DNA of 64,000 nt from Undaria pinnatifida (Eukaryota > Sar > Phaeophyceae > Laminariales > Alariaceae), in assembly GCA_012845835.1 (NCBI GenBank), contig JABAKD010000005.1:13267205-13331204 (forward strand), given 5' to 3'. The notes beneath the pieces were generated by a model, which had not been told where the DNA came from, ran no database searches, and worked only from the letters and a program-made list of their open reading frames with translations. Numbering within the stretch: the stretch's first letter is position 1; every line of letters starts with the position of its first letter. Positions 52,806 to 64,000 of the stretch are shown one piece after another. A program made the position numbers and the translations under genes.

Positions 52806-52995
52806 CTGGCATAGTTGTATCCGTGTTTTAACTCGCCCATGCAACGAATCCGGCCTGAGGCTCGAAACACCAGCATCAGCGCCAGCACCGGCGCTAGCGC
52901 CAGCACCAAACCCAGACCCACACCACCAGCAATAATCGCCGTCTCAGATGACTCCCGGGCAATAGAACACATTCGAATTTCATTGACCGACAGCG
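52806..52995 (-). CDS. Candidate exon with membrane helix
   Basis: Part of a 129-codon open frame (52667-53056). Borders GCATTCTGCAG and GCCAG|GTATCA fit splicing. The segment ETAIIAGGVGLGLVLALAPV and LALMLVF would span a membrane, then basic residues. The helix is coded by GC-rich near-repeats (GCGCTGGC), so it may be fortuitous. Confidence 0.3.
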
Positions 52996-52999
52996 CTGC

Positions 53000-54700
53000 A
53001 GAATGCCGCACATCTCGCGCGACACGTTGAGCAGTCCTATCAGTCTGGCTCATCACCGTCGCTCGACGGCGAACGACACGAAAAGGTCGGCGTCGAAATC
53101 TCGGCGCACTTGCTTGTTCATCGGTACCACGAACTATATTTCTTGTACCAGGTAAGAGAAAGGGGAGAGTGCAAAGACAACATTAAAAGCACATATTACG
53201 TACAGTGAGTGACGAATGAATGTACATTCATTTACGACCCTGCTGCAGCAATGAGTCAGTAAAACATAGCGTTTCTCCTCGAAACGGCTGACGAGGTTAT
53301 GATGCGCACCCTTTAACATGAATGGGCAGTCCCGTACATCAGTGCTCCCTCGATACCCCCTCAAGCCATACATAGTAGATCGCCGTGGATGAGGGGTAAT
53401 ACGACCGTGGCGCCTGCGGCTGGAGGAGGAGGTCAGACCCGAGGTGAGGCAGTTTTGGGTCACTGTACCCGAAAGCGGTTGAGCACTTGATATGAGGACA
53501 TACTTCGTATGTGTACACGTACGCTTCACGAAACGGCCAACTGGCACGCATGCTCTGCGAAACGGAGAATCAACTGACACGCATGCTGCACGAAACGGCT
53601 CCGCGAAACGGAGAATCAACTGACACGCATGCTTCACGAATTGGGCAGCAACTAACTGGTTCATTCTCACGGATGACATCTCCGGTGCGTTCAACACAAC
53701 CAACAGGAGACGCCTGTGCTTGTGGAGGGGGTGGTCAACTATTTCGGGCGGGCGCCCACCCCGTTTGTTGAGAAGTGCGCGACGGCGAGAGACCCTCTGG
53801 TGGTGTATATATGTGTGCTTGTGGATACGGACTCGGTCCAGTAAAGAAGGAAACCTAAAACCGGCGATGTTCTGCTCGACGACGTTTGTTTGCTGTTGTG
53901 AGCGTGGCGGAAGCGATTCCGTGAAAAATTTGGCAACCTGCGTGCCGGCGAGCACGCCGTTCGTTCGACGGCGAGAAATCGCGTCTGATGACCATCAGAT
54001 AGATGCGTCTAATTTTTCCTTCCGTCCTGCCGTCGACGCCACATGTAAAGTTATAGGTGGGGACACAGAACGCCCCCTGCAGGTTTGCCAATGGAGCAGG
54101 TCCTCGGAGAGTACTCACTTTCTTTTCCTTCGTAGAGACGTAGCTTTATTCGATTCCACCAGAGCCCCGGATAGCTTCTGAGATCGGATGCACGTGCCTC
54201 GATCTATTTCCTAACTTTCCCGAATATGAAACGCCAACCTCATCATACGAAACCCATCCAAATGATCTCAAATTCGGATAATTATAGGCCTTTCGAGGCC
54301 GTATCTTAACACGTGCTTGTGGACGGGCTTGGGGGAGCACCGGCCGGACGATCGCTTGATCTAGCTGCCAGAAGCGTGACGACAGCAAGTGGATGAAACC
54401 GGCGAAGTCCTGCTTTTCGTTTTGCTTGTCGTTGTGAACGGGGCTGAACTGAGCTCGACCGAGAAGGAAGGAGGAGTCGAAGCCTCTCCTTGCCCACACA
54501 TGGGACACAGGCTACGTTACGGTACGGATACACCTGTTTTTTACGAGGCTCCTTATATAGACTATACTTGAGGAGCTCTATGCCACGCCGTTCTTTGAGA
54601 AAAAATGCAAAACGAAGCACTGTGAGCCATCTGAGACTTATAGCGTGCTTAGATAGGTATATAACGAAGAGTATGGGATTCATATGTCATCTTCCAAGAG
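53000..54700. other. Unassigned, one exon-like stretch
   Basis: On the plus strand 53930-54080 reads SDDHQIDASNFSFRPAVDAT and ends CTGCAG|GTTTGCC, which could be an exon; family unknown. Confidence 0.25.
53520..53650. repeat. ~50-bp repeats with GCGAAACGGAGAATCAAC
   Basis: Two and a half units with ACTGACACGCATGCT; explains the open frame on the minus strand here. Confidence 0.65.
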
Positions 54701-54710
54701 TACTACATCT

Positions 54711-54973
54711 GACGCGTGCTACGATGGAGGTGCACCACTTTTTTTCTGAGAGGTTCCTCGACTTGGGAGCTCAAGACCTATCCCAAAAACTGATTAAGAG
54801 AAGAATAGAACTGCTACCGGCTGAAAAATCCCACGGCCAAGGAACACAACGAGAATCGTGCAAAAAAGAAAATGGCGTATTCCCGACGATTTTGGGTTAA
54901 GGAGCCCCGTCATTTCATTCAGGAAACATTTTCGCCAAAAAAAGGTATACCTCTCTCTATCGTAGCATACGTC
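54711..54973. mobile_element. MITE-C copy, complete, with inverted ends
   Basis: Left end GACGCGTGCTACGATGGAGG, right end CCTCTCTCTATCGTAGCATACGTC-like (inverted, mismatched). Flanked directly by ATCT on both sides, a possible 4-bp target duplication. Contains the family's internal word GGGTTAAGGAGCCCCGTCAT. Confidence 0.65.
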
Positions 54974-55191
54974 ATCTACCTGTAAAAAAAACGCTCGACC
55001 GGGGTACAACGCAGCTCGCGAAGCTGAGCATATCGACCCTTAAATTAGTCGACCTCACAGCCGACGTATTTGGAATATATTGTTGTAAAATGGAGTTCCA
55101 ACGATATTGGATAGTAAGTGGTAGTCAGCCAGATATGATGTCATGGGCGGAACTAGAAACTCGATGCCAATCAACAAGCACAAAAAGAAAG

Positions 55192-55372
55192 CTGAAAAGT
55201 GGGAATGCTGTGCAACCTACCTATGCGAGATAAAAGTGGAGGTGATTTCCGGTGGGGAGAAGGGAAAACACCCGTGAACACGGCATGGCTTGTCCAGAAG
55301 GTCGCTGAGGGTAAAATACCTCTTGCGGGAAATAAGCCGCAGAGAAGAAAAAAGTGACGATTGAAAGAAGGT
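55192..55372 (+). mobile_element. SINE-1-related fragment, second subfamily
   Basis: Has GAAAAGTGGGAATGCTG, CCAGAAGGTCGCTGAGGG and CTCTTGCGGG in the same order as the 8.9-kb copy. Confidence 0.5.
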
Positions 55373-57790
55373 GTAGACATAAATTATTACTTATTATCCC
55401 CCCCCTATCGGGGCATGCATCGTGGACGATACCACCACCCTCGGCCTCAGGGGCGGGGCCACCTCATACGGCGAGCACGGTCAGAGAAGGCTCCACTCTT
55501 CCTCCGGATCGAGCAATTGATAGCTTGTGCGTAGCTTCACAGAATCGGCATCGCTGTCAACCACACCACCAAAAAACACCATAGACTATGACGCTACGCC
55601 CGGAAAGAAAATGCGCGTTCCGACGAAGGAAGAAAGTTCCTTCCTAAAATACTAGCAAGTAGCGCTACCGTACAGGGCACGAGTTTAGCAGTAAAAACAA
55701 GCAGGAAATATATAGCCCGGACCAGCACTTGTCGGGTATCCTGAAAAAAAATCAAGGACGAGTTCCACAATAACCTTGAAGAACAGCGGCTCCATAGAAG
55801 CTCTTGTTTTTTTCAGGATATATCCGCTTGTCTTCCGCGGCGTTCGTTTTTTACAAGATGCCAGGCAAGCGTGGACACCCGAACGGAAAAACGGGGGGGG
55901 TGATGGTGATGGGCGTCCCTATCGGCGCCAAAGTGTACGTCGTGCAGTGTGCAATAGAGCCGCCTTTACCGCACTTTCGGATTAGTATTATCTAGGATAA
56001 ACTATGGAAATCGAGGAATTTGGTTTGGCCCACGTGTGCTTCCAGTATTACGAGCAGGAACATATCAAACTGCCCAAAACACTACTTTAGGCCCTAACCC
56101 TAACCCTAACCCTAAGCCTAGCCCCGACCCCAATCCTATCCATAGAACCTTGACCAGAAAAATCGACGCTTTTTTGTTATTCTTGACAATTTGGTGGACT
56201 ATACTCAAGCTTAACATCAAAACACCTCCCGATTTTCATGTTTTTTTTCTTAGATAATGGTCCAAGCGTCGCGTAAAGGCTGTTGGTGTACAATGACTCG
56301 AGTGCAGGCTCGCTTCTTCTTACATAAACACAGTACGAAAGGGAGATTCGGCAAACGATGCCACACGCAACAACCACAGAAGGGTCAGCACGAAGAAAAG
56401 AGATTCGGCAAACCAATAATGCCACGCGACACTTGACAACCCCAAAACAGGCTCACGTGCTACCGGCTTAACCCAGCTCGACTCAGGCGGCGCCAAACGA
56501 ACTGAAACTTCGTGAATGAGCGTCGGTACGGTAATATAAACGGGGAAGATGTTTGCGCCTCGGGGGTGTACCAGGGCGAAGGGTCTGCGCGGTCGCCGGG
56601 GCTCATCCTGTGTTTCATCTATCCATCCCCGGGTTTCTGCAAGCTTGACAGGTCTTGCCGACGAACGCCATATTGCCAAGTGGTCCCCGAGCTGGGTGCA
56701 GGGTGTCGGTGTTGGGAGGCGTTCTCCTCGCGGTTTCCGGTGGCTCTTTTCATCTCTCCCTTGGCTCGGTGCCTAGACACAAGGCTGACGAAAGGAACGG
56801 TATAGGACAGGCAGGCAGAGCAGGGCAGTGAACGATGTGGGGTGTTCTGCCTGGACCGAGCCATCCCACGGTAATCTTGCAGCAGAACGTCCCTGAGCTC
56901 CTCACCACATGAGGAGCTCAATATCTCACCCGATACTACGTGACTTCGAAGGCATTCGTTCGCACAACCCCATCAAGCTTCTATGCCTTAGTCTTGGAAA
57001 CAAATATGTGCTCGTGAAATGACTCGATCAATGACGGACCGGTAGTTCAACACTCACTTGAGGAGCTCAATCGGACAGGTACATCGTTAGTTCATCCAAC
57101 AACCGCACCACCGACCGTGGGATGACTTGACCATCACCGCCACTTACGTTATCGCCCTTCTATGATGGCATCTACCATCACCTGGTTTCACGTCAACCTG
57201 TACATGGCCTCACGTCGAATCTACAGCCTGTCCGAATCTACGGCAGGGCACTCCGTGACATTTCCTGCAACCTGGACGGATTCATCCCGACAGTTGGCTA
57301 CCTCGTGATGACGGTAGGTGGGGGACACCGAACATCAAAATTTTAAGGGGGCGACCCTCTTGTGGGCGAAGTGGACACAAAACGAACACACAAACATACA
57401 TGCAGCGGACACCAAATTATTTTTTGAGGATACCTCACTCCAATTTCCGAGACCCACAGCCCGGAGGAGTATACAACAACCAAGTAAAACAATAGCGACC
57501 GATTGATGATTAGTTTAATTCTTGCAGAAATATGTGTGGATACCATGTCCCCGGGTCCAACACGCCGACGAACATAGGTCGAAACCTCGCCCTTGCCTGT
57601 TTCAACATCCGAACCAATTGTTATTACGCACTGGTAGAGTAGTTTGTTTTTCAGGCCACGTAGTGGCGAGTGTGACGTCGTCGTATCTTTTTTTTGTCGT
57701 GCTTCCCGGACACGAGAGCAAGTTTTTCGATTATTTTGCTCTGGAGGGTCCTTTCTAGGTTCAATCAAGGCCTCTAATGGAAGATTGTAG
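55373..57790. other. No gene recognised
   Basis: Holds the CCCTAA tract at 56.09 kb and the weak membrane frame above; 57.0-57.3 kb has short direct repeats with CACGTCGAATCTAC-like words. Confidence 0.4.
56320..56560 (-). CDS. Candidate membrane-helix exon, weak
   Basis: A minus-strand open frame reads SSVAWHYWFAESLFFVLTLL and WLLRVASF, followed by a possible donor GTAAGAAG near 56318. No acceptor chosen and no family recognised. Confidence 0.2.
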
Positions 57791-57799
57791 TTGTAAATA

Positions 57800-57895
57800 G
57801 TGGGAGTTGTAGTAGCAGTAGTAGCAGTAGTAGCAGTAGTAGTAGTAGCAGCAGCAGTAGTAGTAGCAGTAGTAGCAGTAGCAGTAGTAGTAATG

Positions 57896-57965
<70 letters not shown>

Positions 57966-57994
57966 CAGTAGTAGTAGTAATAGTAGTAGTAGTG

Positions 57995-58031
<37 letters not shown>

Positions 58032-58065
58032 CAGTAGTAGTAGTAGTAGTTGTAGTAGTAACGTA
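57800..58065. repeat. (AGT)n microsatellite
   Basis: About 265 bases of AGT/AGC triplets. Long open frames on both strands are only this repeat. Confidence 0.95.
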
Positions 58066-58394
58066 CCATCACCACCACCATAATCAAGATCATGATCACC
58101 ATCACCATAATCACACCCGACACACCACGCGCAATTGTTGGTCCCGTTTCCGCATCCAAAACAACAGGGCACTTCACGTTCACCCTACGCATCAACACGA
58201 ACCGCACACCCCCCCATGCTTTTCCGAGAAGATAAGGGGTGGACAGTATAAGTCAAAAACGAAAATTGGCGGCTTCCGCAAATCTCGCCGGCGAGACCTT
58301 TCCATAGAACAGATACAACGCTCGGGGCACACGCTACGGTACTAGAGGTGCGGCATATTCTTGCTGAGGCTCCTCAGACCGATATTCTACCCTT

Positions 58395-58645
58395 GCCCCC
58401 CCCAAAAAAACAGCGATTTTCTTCAACGAACGTTTCATGGTTACTCGACACGAGGAAGGATGCCGCGAAGAAAAACTCTTCATCTGTTTTCTTGTTTTAA
58501 AAGGGCTATCGAGCGATGACGTCGGATTGGCAAGGGGCACCGCATTTCGGGAGATACGGCCGCGAGCTGGGTTTCAAAAACCGGCGATTTCGCTCAACAA
58601 ACGCTGGAGGGCTTACCGTACGTAGAAACGACTCCTCGCGTTATA
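58395..58645. repeat. Dispersed ~250-bp repeat, second copy at 61150-61400
   Basis: CAGCGATTTTCTTCAACGAA, GGATTGGCAAGGGGCACCG and AACCGGCGATTTCG are shared in order with the 61.15-kb copy, 2.75 kb away and on the other side of the LINE. Confidence 0.65.
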
Positions 58646-59109
58646 CCAAGACTACGGTGTTGTAGTATCATACCCACTTGTTCACTAACGCTTGTGAGCC
58701 ACTCGCACGAGTGACCCCGTTTCTTCGCTGACAAAAAAAGACTTTGGGCATTTGCTTGGTGCAGTGTTTGTAGCTAACCCTTTCCACTGCGGATTCATAG
58801 TTAGCAAAATTAAAACGGCACATGGAAAGCCGAAGACGGTAAATGACCAAGGCTAGGGCAGGGAGGGGGGAAAGGGCACCTCTATTTTTACTTCCGGGTT
58901 TTCACCACGATCATAGAACGGGCGACTCTACCTCACGGACAAAAAACGACCCAGCGATTTCTTCGGCACACGGCAGCCTACCGCTCCATTACGGGTTCAT
59001 ACCCCGCTAACTTGAGAAAGCCCGAAAGGCTTACTCAAGACTCTGTAAGGGAGCAGAGGAGTCACGCGCGCAAGTGATCGCGAGCTGATGCAAAAAGAAT
59101 GCCCCAAAA

Positions 59110-61090
59110 GTGCCCCCCCCCACCCCCGAACCGCCGCCAAGCGTAGACCACGTTTACACATTAGGTAAGATAGTTCAAGGTAGGAAAGACGCCGGGCTGA
59201 CGACGCACTGTTTCTTCTTAGATGTTAGGAAGGCCTGTGACACAGCAGTATGGAGGAATGGGTTGTGGAAAAGTATGGGGGAAATTAAGGTCAGAGGAAA
59301 GACGTGGAGAATGATGAAAAATATGACGGAATGTGCGAGAAGTGCTGTGCTGCTGGACGGGGAAGTATCCAAGTATGTTGATATTTTACGAGGAGTTGCG
59401 CAGGGATGTACACTGTCACCCAATCCGTTCAATGTATATATATATATTAATGGCATGGTAGCAGCAGTCGAAGGAGCAAAGCGAGGAGTCACGATGAGGG
59501 AAGATACGGTGTCGGGGTTGATGTTTGCGGATGATTTCGTGGGGATATCAGAAACACCCGAAGGAATGCAGAACTAGATAGAAAAAACACTAGGGTACAC
59601 TAGGAAATGGAGAGTGACAGCGAAGGCAAAAAAGTGCGAAGTAGTTGACAATTGTATGTAGTAACGAAGATAAGGTAAATCCGGTAAATTTTAAATGAAA
59701 GTGGGGAGAAGATGAACTAGTCTACCGATCGTAGACCAGTGTACGTACCTCGGGGTAGAGATCCCAAAGGATTGCTCTTGGGATGCACACATAGCGAAAG
59801 TAATAGGAAAGTAGGTAAGATGGATGCGATACTGGCAGACCCGCATCATGACACTAGGAAAAAAATAGGTATTCTGATGGGTGTGATTGTACCAAGTTAG
59901 AGTATGCAAGAGAAGCATGGAAAGGGAACGCGAAGTTCGTAAAACAACTGGGAACAGTGCAGATGACAGCAGCTAAAACTATACTAGGATGCTCAAGTAC
60001 GACGAGTAATACAGTAAGTACTAAAAGCAGAATCAGGAATGTACCCACTTAAAACAATTAGAGACGAGAGGAAGTTGAAATGGCAATATAGAGTAAAGAA
60101 TATGCCAGAAAAGAGGTCGCCAGCCGTACGTAGTTGATACCTGGTAGGGCTGTATGGGAGAAAATAACAAGAAAGCGAGCTGACATAAGATGGGATAATT
60201 ACGTAGTCGAGAAAATATGGAAGGATTTAGGGGGACACCAAGAAGGGGTACTGTCTACGTATGTATAGAGAAGTTTGGCGGGTACAAGACAAGAGTAAAA
60301 CAAACAATATATGAAAGGGAAAGGCTGGCGTTAAGAAATAAGGTGAAAGAGGAGAAGCACTTAAGAGATATACGGGGGGTTGAGGGAAGATATTGGAATG
60401 AAAAAGTATCTGCACGGCTCAATGGACTACGCGAAAAAGCTGAAACTGCGATTTCGTGTAAGGGACCTGGACCTACCAGAAAGAGGAAAGAGACATACCA
60501 GCAGCCGGGAGGAGGAGGACGTGGCTACAAATATGTGCCCGTGTTGCGCAACAATAGAGAGTTGGACTTCACATAGTTGGAGAATGTGAAATGTACAAGG
60601 AGGAACGGGATTTGTTGGAAGAGATGAGAAAATTAGACGTGTGTGACATGGAAGAGTTTGGTGGACTAGAGCGTAGCGAGAGAACGATCGCTATCCTAGG
60701 AGATAGATGGTGGCCGCAGATGGCGAAGCAGGACAGGGATAGGATAAGCAAGCAGTTTCTACGAAAATATGTAGAAGAGGCGTAGTGAGCGCCCAAATGT
60801 TGGAGGTGTCTCTGTTAGGAGTAGGAACGGTGCTCCGTCTCGAAAGGGATGCGTGGTCAATGGCCAAATGGCTAAGGCAAACATATATATATATACTTTT
60901 TTTTAAACAAATGAATAACCCTCTCATTAAGAAAAAACTCACCCACCTAGTATATTACAAGTACCAACAACGCAGCGTGCAAAGATGATTGTTGACCCGA
61001 AATTCGTCGAACTCACGGCTGACGTCCTGAAAATATTTTTATAAAATGACTAAGGCAAGCAACAGATAATGAGTACGCCCCCCCCCCTTA
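59110..61090 (+). pseudogene. Decayed non-LTR retrotransposon (LINE): RT and 3' part
   Basis: 59110-59577 is an intact stretch of reverse transcriptase: motif A FLDVRKACDT, motif B GVAQGCTLSPNPFNVYI, catalytic FADDF at about 59527-59541. After a stop at 59575 homologous segments continue in changing frames (CTYLGVEIPKDCSW near 59740; IEKFGGYKTRVK at 60267; KKYLHGSMDYAKKLKLRF at 60392; TIAILGDRWWPQ at about 60690; ISKQFLRKY at about 60745). It is 5'-truncated, no endonuclease is seen, and it has several frameshifts and stops. The 3' end is split by a 150-bp insertion (60889-61047) and finishes ATGAGTACG followed by a C-run. Confidence 0.88.
60889..61047 (+). mobile_element. Short AT-rich insertion inside the LINE 3' end
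   Basis: The LINE 3' sequence TGGCTAAGGCAA stops at about 60888 and resumes as ATGACTAAGGCAAGC at 61047, so the intervening 150 bases look inserted, with about 11 bases of duplicated target. The insert contains a segment like ACCCGAAATTCGTCGAACTC that recurs in variants near 10.3, 25.75, 41.45, 43.8 and 55.05 kb, indicating a small dispersed family. Confidence 0.6.
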
Positions 61091-61462
61091 ACATGCCCCC
61101 CCCTACCGCATCCTGTGTCGAAGGAACAGACTGGTTCTACGATAGCCCCCGCCAAAACCAGCGATTTTCTTTATCGAACGTTTCATGGCTGCTCGACAAG
61201 AGGAAGGACGCTACGGAACACAATTTACTCATATATTTTCTTGTGTGCAAAGAGGCCTAGATAGTAGTATCGAACGGTGACGTCGGGGTGGCAAGGGGCA
61301 CCGTGTTTGAGGAGACACGGCCGGGGGTTGGTTTTCAAAACCGGCGATTTCGTCAAAGAAATGTTGGGGGGGGGCTGTCGTAGAACGACTCAACAGGGGG
61401 ATCACTCGAGCAAGTGAGCCCGGGCCGCTGCCGAAAAAAAGTTCCCACAAAAGCGACGTCAG

Positions 61463-61765
61463 ACCACGCGTGCTACGACAGAGGTAGCAAGTTTCGTCTG
61501 AAATGGACCAGTTTCAGGATGACGGGGCTCCTTAACCCAAAATCGTCGGGGAAAAAAAAATAATACCTGGTAGGCCATATTTTTTTTTGTGTGATTTCTC
61601 GTCGTGTACGTATGCCGTGGGATTTTTTTCATCCGGTGCCCCCAGCAGTTTCATTTTTTCTCCAAATCAGTTTTTTTTTTGGGGGGGGAGAGGTCTTAAG
61701 CTCCGAAATTGAGGGGTAGTATTAGGACAAAAAAAAATTGGTGCGCCTCTATCGTAGCCCGCGAC
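61463..61765. mobile_element. MITE-C copy
   Basis: Left end CCACGCGTGCTACGACAGAG, right end GCGCCTCTATCGTAGCCCGC, internal GGGGCTCCTTAACCCAAAAT. Confidence 0.6.
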
Positions 61766-62301
61766 CCACTGTTAAGATACGGCCTCGAAAGGCCTGTAAT
61801 TATCTCGGGCGCGTTGGCCAATTAAAAGCCGTCAAGTTTTGGAGGTAGCTTCTAGCGTCGGCCCTGACCTTGCGCTGTCAGAACACTGCCCCTGTTTCGT
61901 CGAGGGTACTGTAACGCTGGACTACGTTTTGTTTACTATGAAAATCGTGTATATCAGTTGAGCAACGCTCGACTCGGAGAGGCACTGGGCTCCTCTAGAT
62001 TTGGGGACCGGCAGCATTATTTGGGATCCCAAACGCCTCCGAGGGTACTATGGGGAACAAAGTTCCGCACATCCTCCGGCCACAAGACACAGGAGAGCAT
62101 TGGCAAAGTGGGAACCCTCAATGCACAAGTCCAGCGGTAGCTTGAGTTCGTCACCGCGTTCGATTGCGCACTCGAGTACCGCAAAGGCAATGCAAACGGC
62201 ATCGCCGATTTTTCCGGCCCGTTTTCCAGAGCCTGCTACGGAGTACGACCGCAGTGGCTTGACAAACTTCAACCTCGTGGGGTTGACAAGCCCCAACCCC
62301 G

Positions 62302-62911
62302 TTGGAGATAGCGGTATCTACCTCCTACGGACCCGCGGGCTGCGCGCTCCCTCCTCGCCGATCCCAGGGGTCGGTTCGGGTGGACTCGCGCCCCTCGCCG
62401 AAAGCACTGTCTTGGGTGGGCTCGTACCCCACACCGAAAGCACTGCTCTGGGTGAACTCGAACCCCTCGCCGAAAGCACTGTCTTGGGTGGGCTCGTGCC
62501 CTACACTGAACATGCTGCCTTGGGTGGGCTCCCTCTCACCTCTACCGCATTTTCACGATTTTCGCACACACGAGCCACGTATAAGGATTGACGGCCTTTC
62601 TGCTTCCCCGGGGAGATTCGTCGCTCGTGTTTCTGCCTCCGTCGCCACTACCGAAGGCTGTACCGGCCGCGGGTCGATTTTGCCTGCCGCTGATACCGTT
62701 TTCGCTTCGGTTTTTGCCACACCCATCGAGGGCGGCACGGGCTCCGCAGAAACCCTGGCTGCAGCGACGCCCATCGCACAGCCGACTCCCCTATCCCGGA
62801 GTTCTACACAGGAGACGGCCCCCGCCGCGACCACCGGTTCAACTGTGTTCGTCTCCGCCTTGCTTGGCGCTTCAGCCCCTCGTTCGTCGACGACGCGCCG
62901 ACGAACAGTGA
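62302..62911 (+). other. Possible frameshifted upstream part of the gypsy polyprotein
   Basis: All three frames are open for long stretches and GC-rich, and none shows a recognisable gag, protease, RT or RNase H motif. The frame that joins directly to the integrase is stopped at 62909; an overlapping frame (62302-63150) is Ser/Thr/Pro/Ala-rich. It may be a spacer or gag-like segment of the element, or flanking DNA brought next to it by deletion. Confidence 0.35.
62381..62524 (+). repeat. Four 36-bp tandem units, coding-frame compatible
   Basis: Units start at 62381, 62417, 62453 and 62489; a partial fifth follows. Each is a multiple of three and reads like G-L-x-P-x-x-E-S-T-x-L-G in one frame. 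Alternate units resemble each other more than neighbours do, suggesting doubling of a 72-bp pair. Confidence 0.8.
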
Positions 62912-64000
62912 CAGCAACGGGTAATGCACCCCGCTATAGATTATGGGTTCGGGCCCGGCGGGGCCCCTCGGCCATCTTCCAGACGAGGTACAACCCCGCC
63001 GCGAGTCCCACGGCCGCGGCCGGCTCCGCCCGCCGCCGCGACCCCTACTCTTGCCGACCCGCCGGCCCGCACGGTACCACTTCCGTCCGACCACGACCAC
63101 GCAGAGCCTATGGGAACTCCTCTCCTACGGCTTACGCCTCCTCCTGGTGACACGCCGGCTACACTTGGAAGGTCGGATGCCCTCGATGACGCTGCTGAAT
63201 TGCGGTTCGCGGATTCCATCGCGCGTTATTCGCATGCCGATTGGAAGCGCGAACAGCACGCAGAGCCGACGTGCCACGCCACGATACGTTACATCTCTAT
63301 TGGCCGGCCGTCGGCCCTGCCACCCGACTTGTTGGCACGCTACCCCTCGCCAAATCGACCCTCCCTCTCAGAAATCCAGGATCTGGCGGGTAAGGGTCGA
63401 CTACATACAACCGACGACGACATCGTCCTACTCGTCCATAACCCGACACTCCCGCCAACAAGCTCTGACAAACCGAACTCTGTGGGTCGAGCTGCTTGCT
63501 TGCTAAACGACGAGCCAGTTCGCATCTACGTTCCCCTGCTCATGCGCCCTTGGATCATGCAAGCTTCGACGGCCTCTTGTCACCTTGGCACCACGCGCAC
63601 GTTGCGCATGCTGGAGCGTTTTTATTGGCGGATTGGTATGATTGTGTGCACCCGGTGGTGGTTTCGCCACTGCTTGAAGTGTCAAGCGCGGAAAACCCCA
63701 CGGCTGACTGTCCGCTGGCCCATCATCACAATGCCTCTGCCGGAAGGTCCAGGTATCGCCGTCAGTGTTGACTACTTCGGCCCCCTTCCGGTCACACCAC
63801 GAGGCAACACCTACATCCTGCTGTTCACCGATCGCTTCAGTCGTCGGGCCGACATGTTCCCCGTCACTGTCGCTGAGTTCACCGCGAAGGGCACAGCCAA
63901 TATCCTGGTCAACCAATACATCCCCTTGTGGGGGTGCCCGCGCACCATACTCTCGGACAACGGACTGCAGTTCTGCTCCAAGCTTTCACAAGCTGTATAT
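62912..64000 (+). CDS. Ty3/gypsy retrotransposon polyprotein, integrase part, runs off the window
   Basis: An open frame of 363 codons from the stop at 62909 to the window end; first in-frame ATG at 62924. The N-terminal 140 residues are Pro/Ala/Arg-rich linker. An integrase zinc-finger region follows (CHLGTTRTLRMLERFYW, then HCLKC at 63668-63682), and the catalytic core has Asp in SVDYFGPLP (63770) and Asp in ILSDNGLQF (63956), 62 codons apart; the third acid lies beyond the window. Integrase inserts retroelement cDNA into the chromosome. Only one His of the HHCC finger is visible, so the finger may be damaged. No reverse transcriptase or RNase H is seen upstream, although they normally precede integrase in this class. 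Confidence 0.9.

Noticed and set aside
53134..53955. 273-codon minus-strand frame
   Set aside because: Spans a minisatellite, has no start context, splice evidence or domain; treated as chance.
57761..58345. Long open frames of poly-Val, poly-Leu or poly-Tyr on both strands
   Set aside because: They are translations of an (AGT)n microsatellite, not genes.

Overview
The window looks like repeat-rich nuclear DNA of a eukaryote. Genes are split into short exons (60-240 nt) by long introns with GT..AG borders. Retroelement debris, short inverted-repeat transposons, satellites, microsatellites and G- or C-homopolymers are everywhere, and there are several short interstitial TTAGGG tracts. No operons, bacterial-type genes, rRNA or ordinary tRNA genes were seen. 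A large-genome stramenopile such as a brown alga would fit, but this is inference from style and family content, not a proven identification.

The main gene is on the minus strand and is invisible in a plain ORF list. Twelve short exons between 35.1 and 10.4 kb join in phase at all eleven junctions into about 600 codons of a polycystin (TRPP/PKD2-type) cation channel. In order they give an IQ-like calmodulin-binding motif, S1, an extracellular polycystin (TOP) domain, S2, S3, S4-S5, the pore and S6. The 5' and 3' ends were not found. Its introns (0.27-5.1 kb) carry most of the repeats of that interval. A recurring feature is that introns next to at least five of these exons hold tandem, decaying copies of the neighbouring exon edge with its splice site.

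Layout: 0-10.4 kb is mostly noncoding (hAT-like MITEs with GGGTC cores, a purine-rich 210-bp tandem array, GATCTG-rich repeats, microsatellite-like arrays). 10.4-35.1 kb is the polycystin gene, with a 129-bp-period ATCGTT satellite and GC-rich arrays in its introns. 35-47 kb holds SINE and MITE copies and two foldback elements. 47.9-50.2 kb has a 2.0-kb element with identical 168-bp inverted arms abutting an 85-bp perfect hairpin made from the 3' end of a dead LINE (50.2-50.85 kb). 51-59 kb is microsatellites and unassigned sequence with a few exon-like segments. 59.1-61.1 kb is a decayed LINE whose C-tailed 3' end is shared with a much more frequent SINE-like family. 62.9-64.0 kb is the integrase part of a Ty3/gypsy element running off the window.

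Functionally only the polycystin gene and the mobile elements can be named. The retroelement families explain many poly-G/poly-C runs, because both C-tailed families end in a C run. Several of these tails lie directly upstream of polycystin splice acceptors, where they may serve as polypyrimidine tracts.
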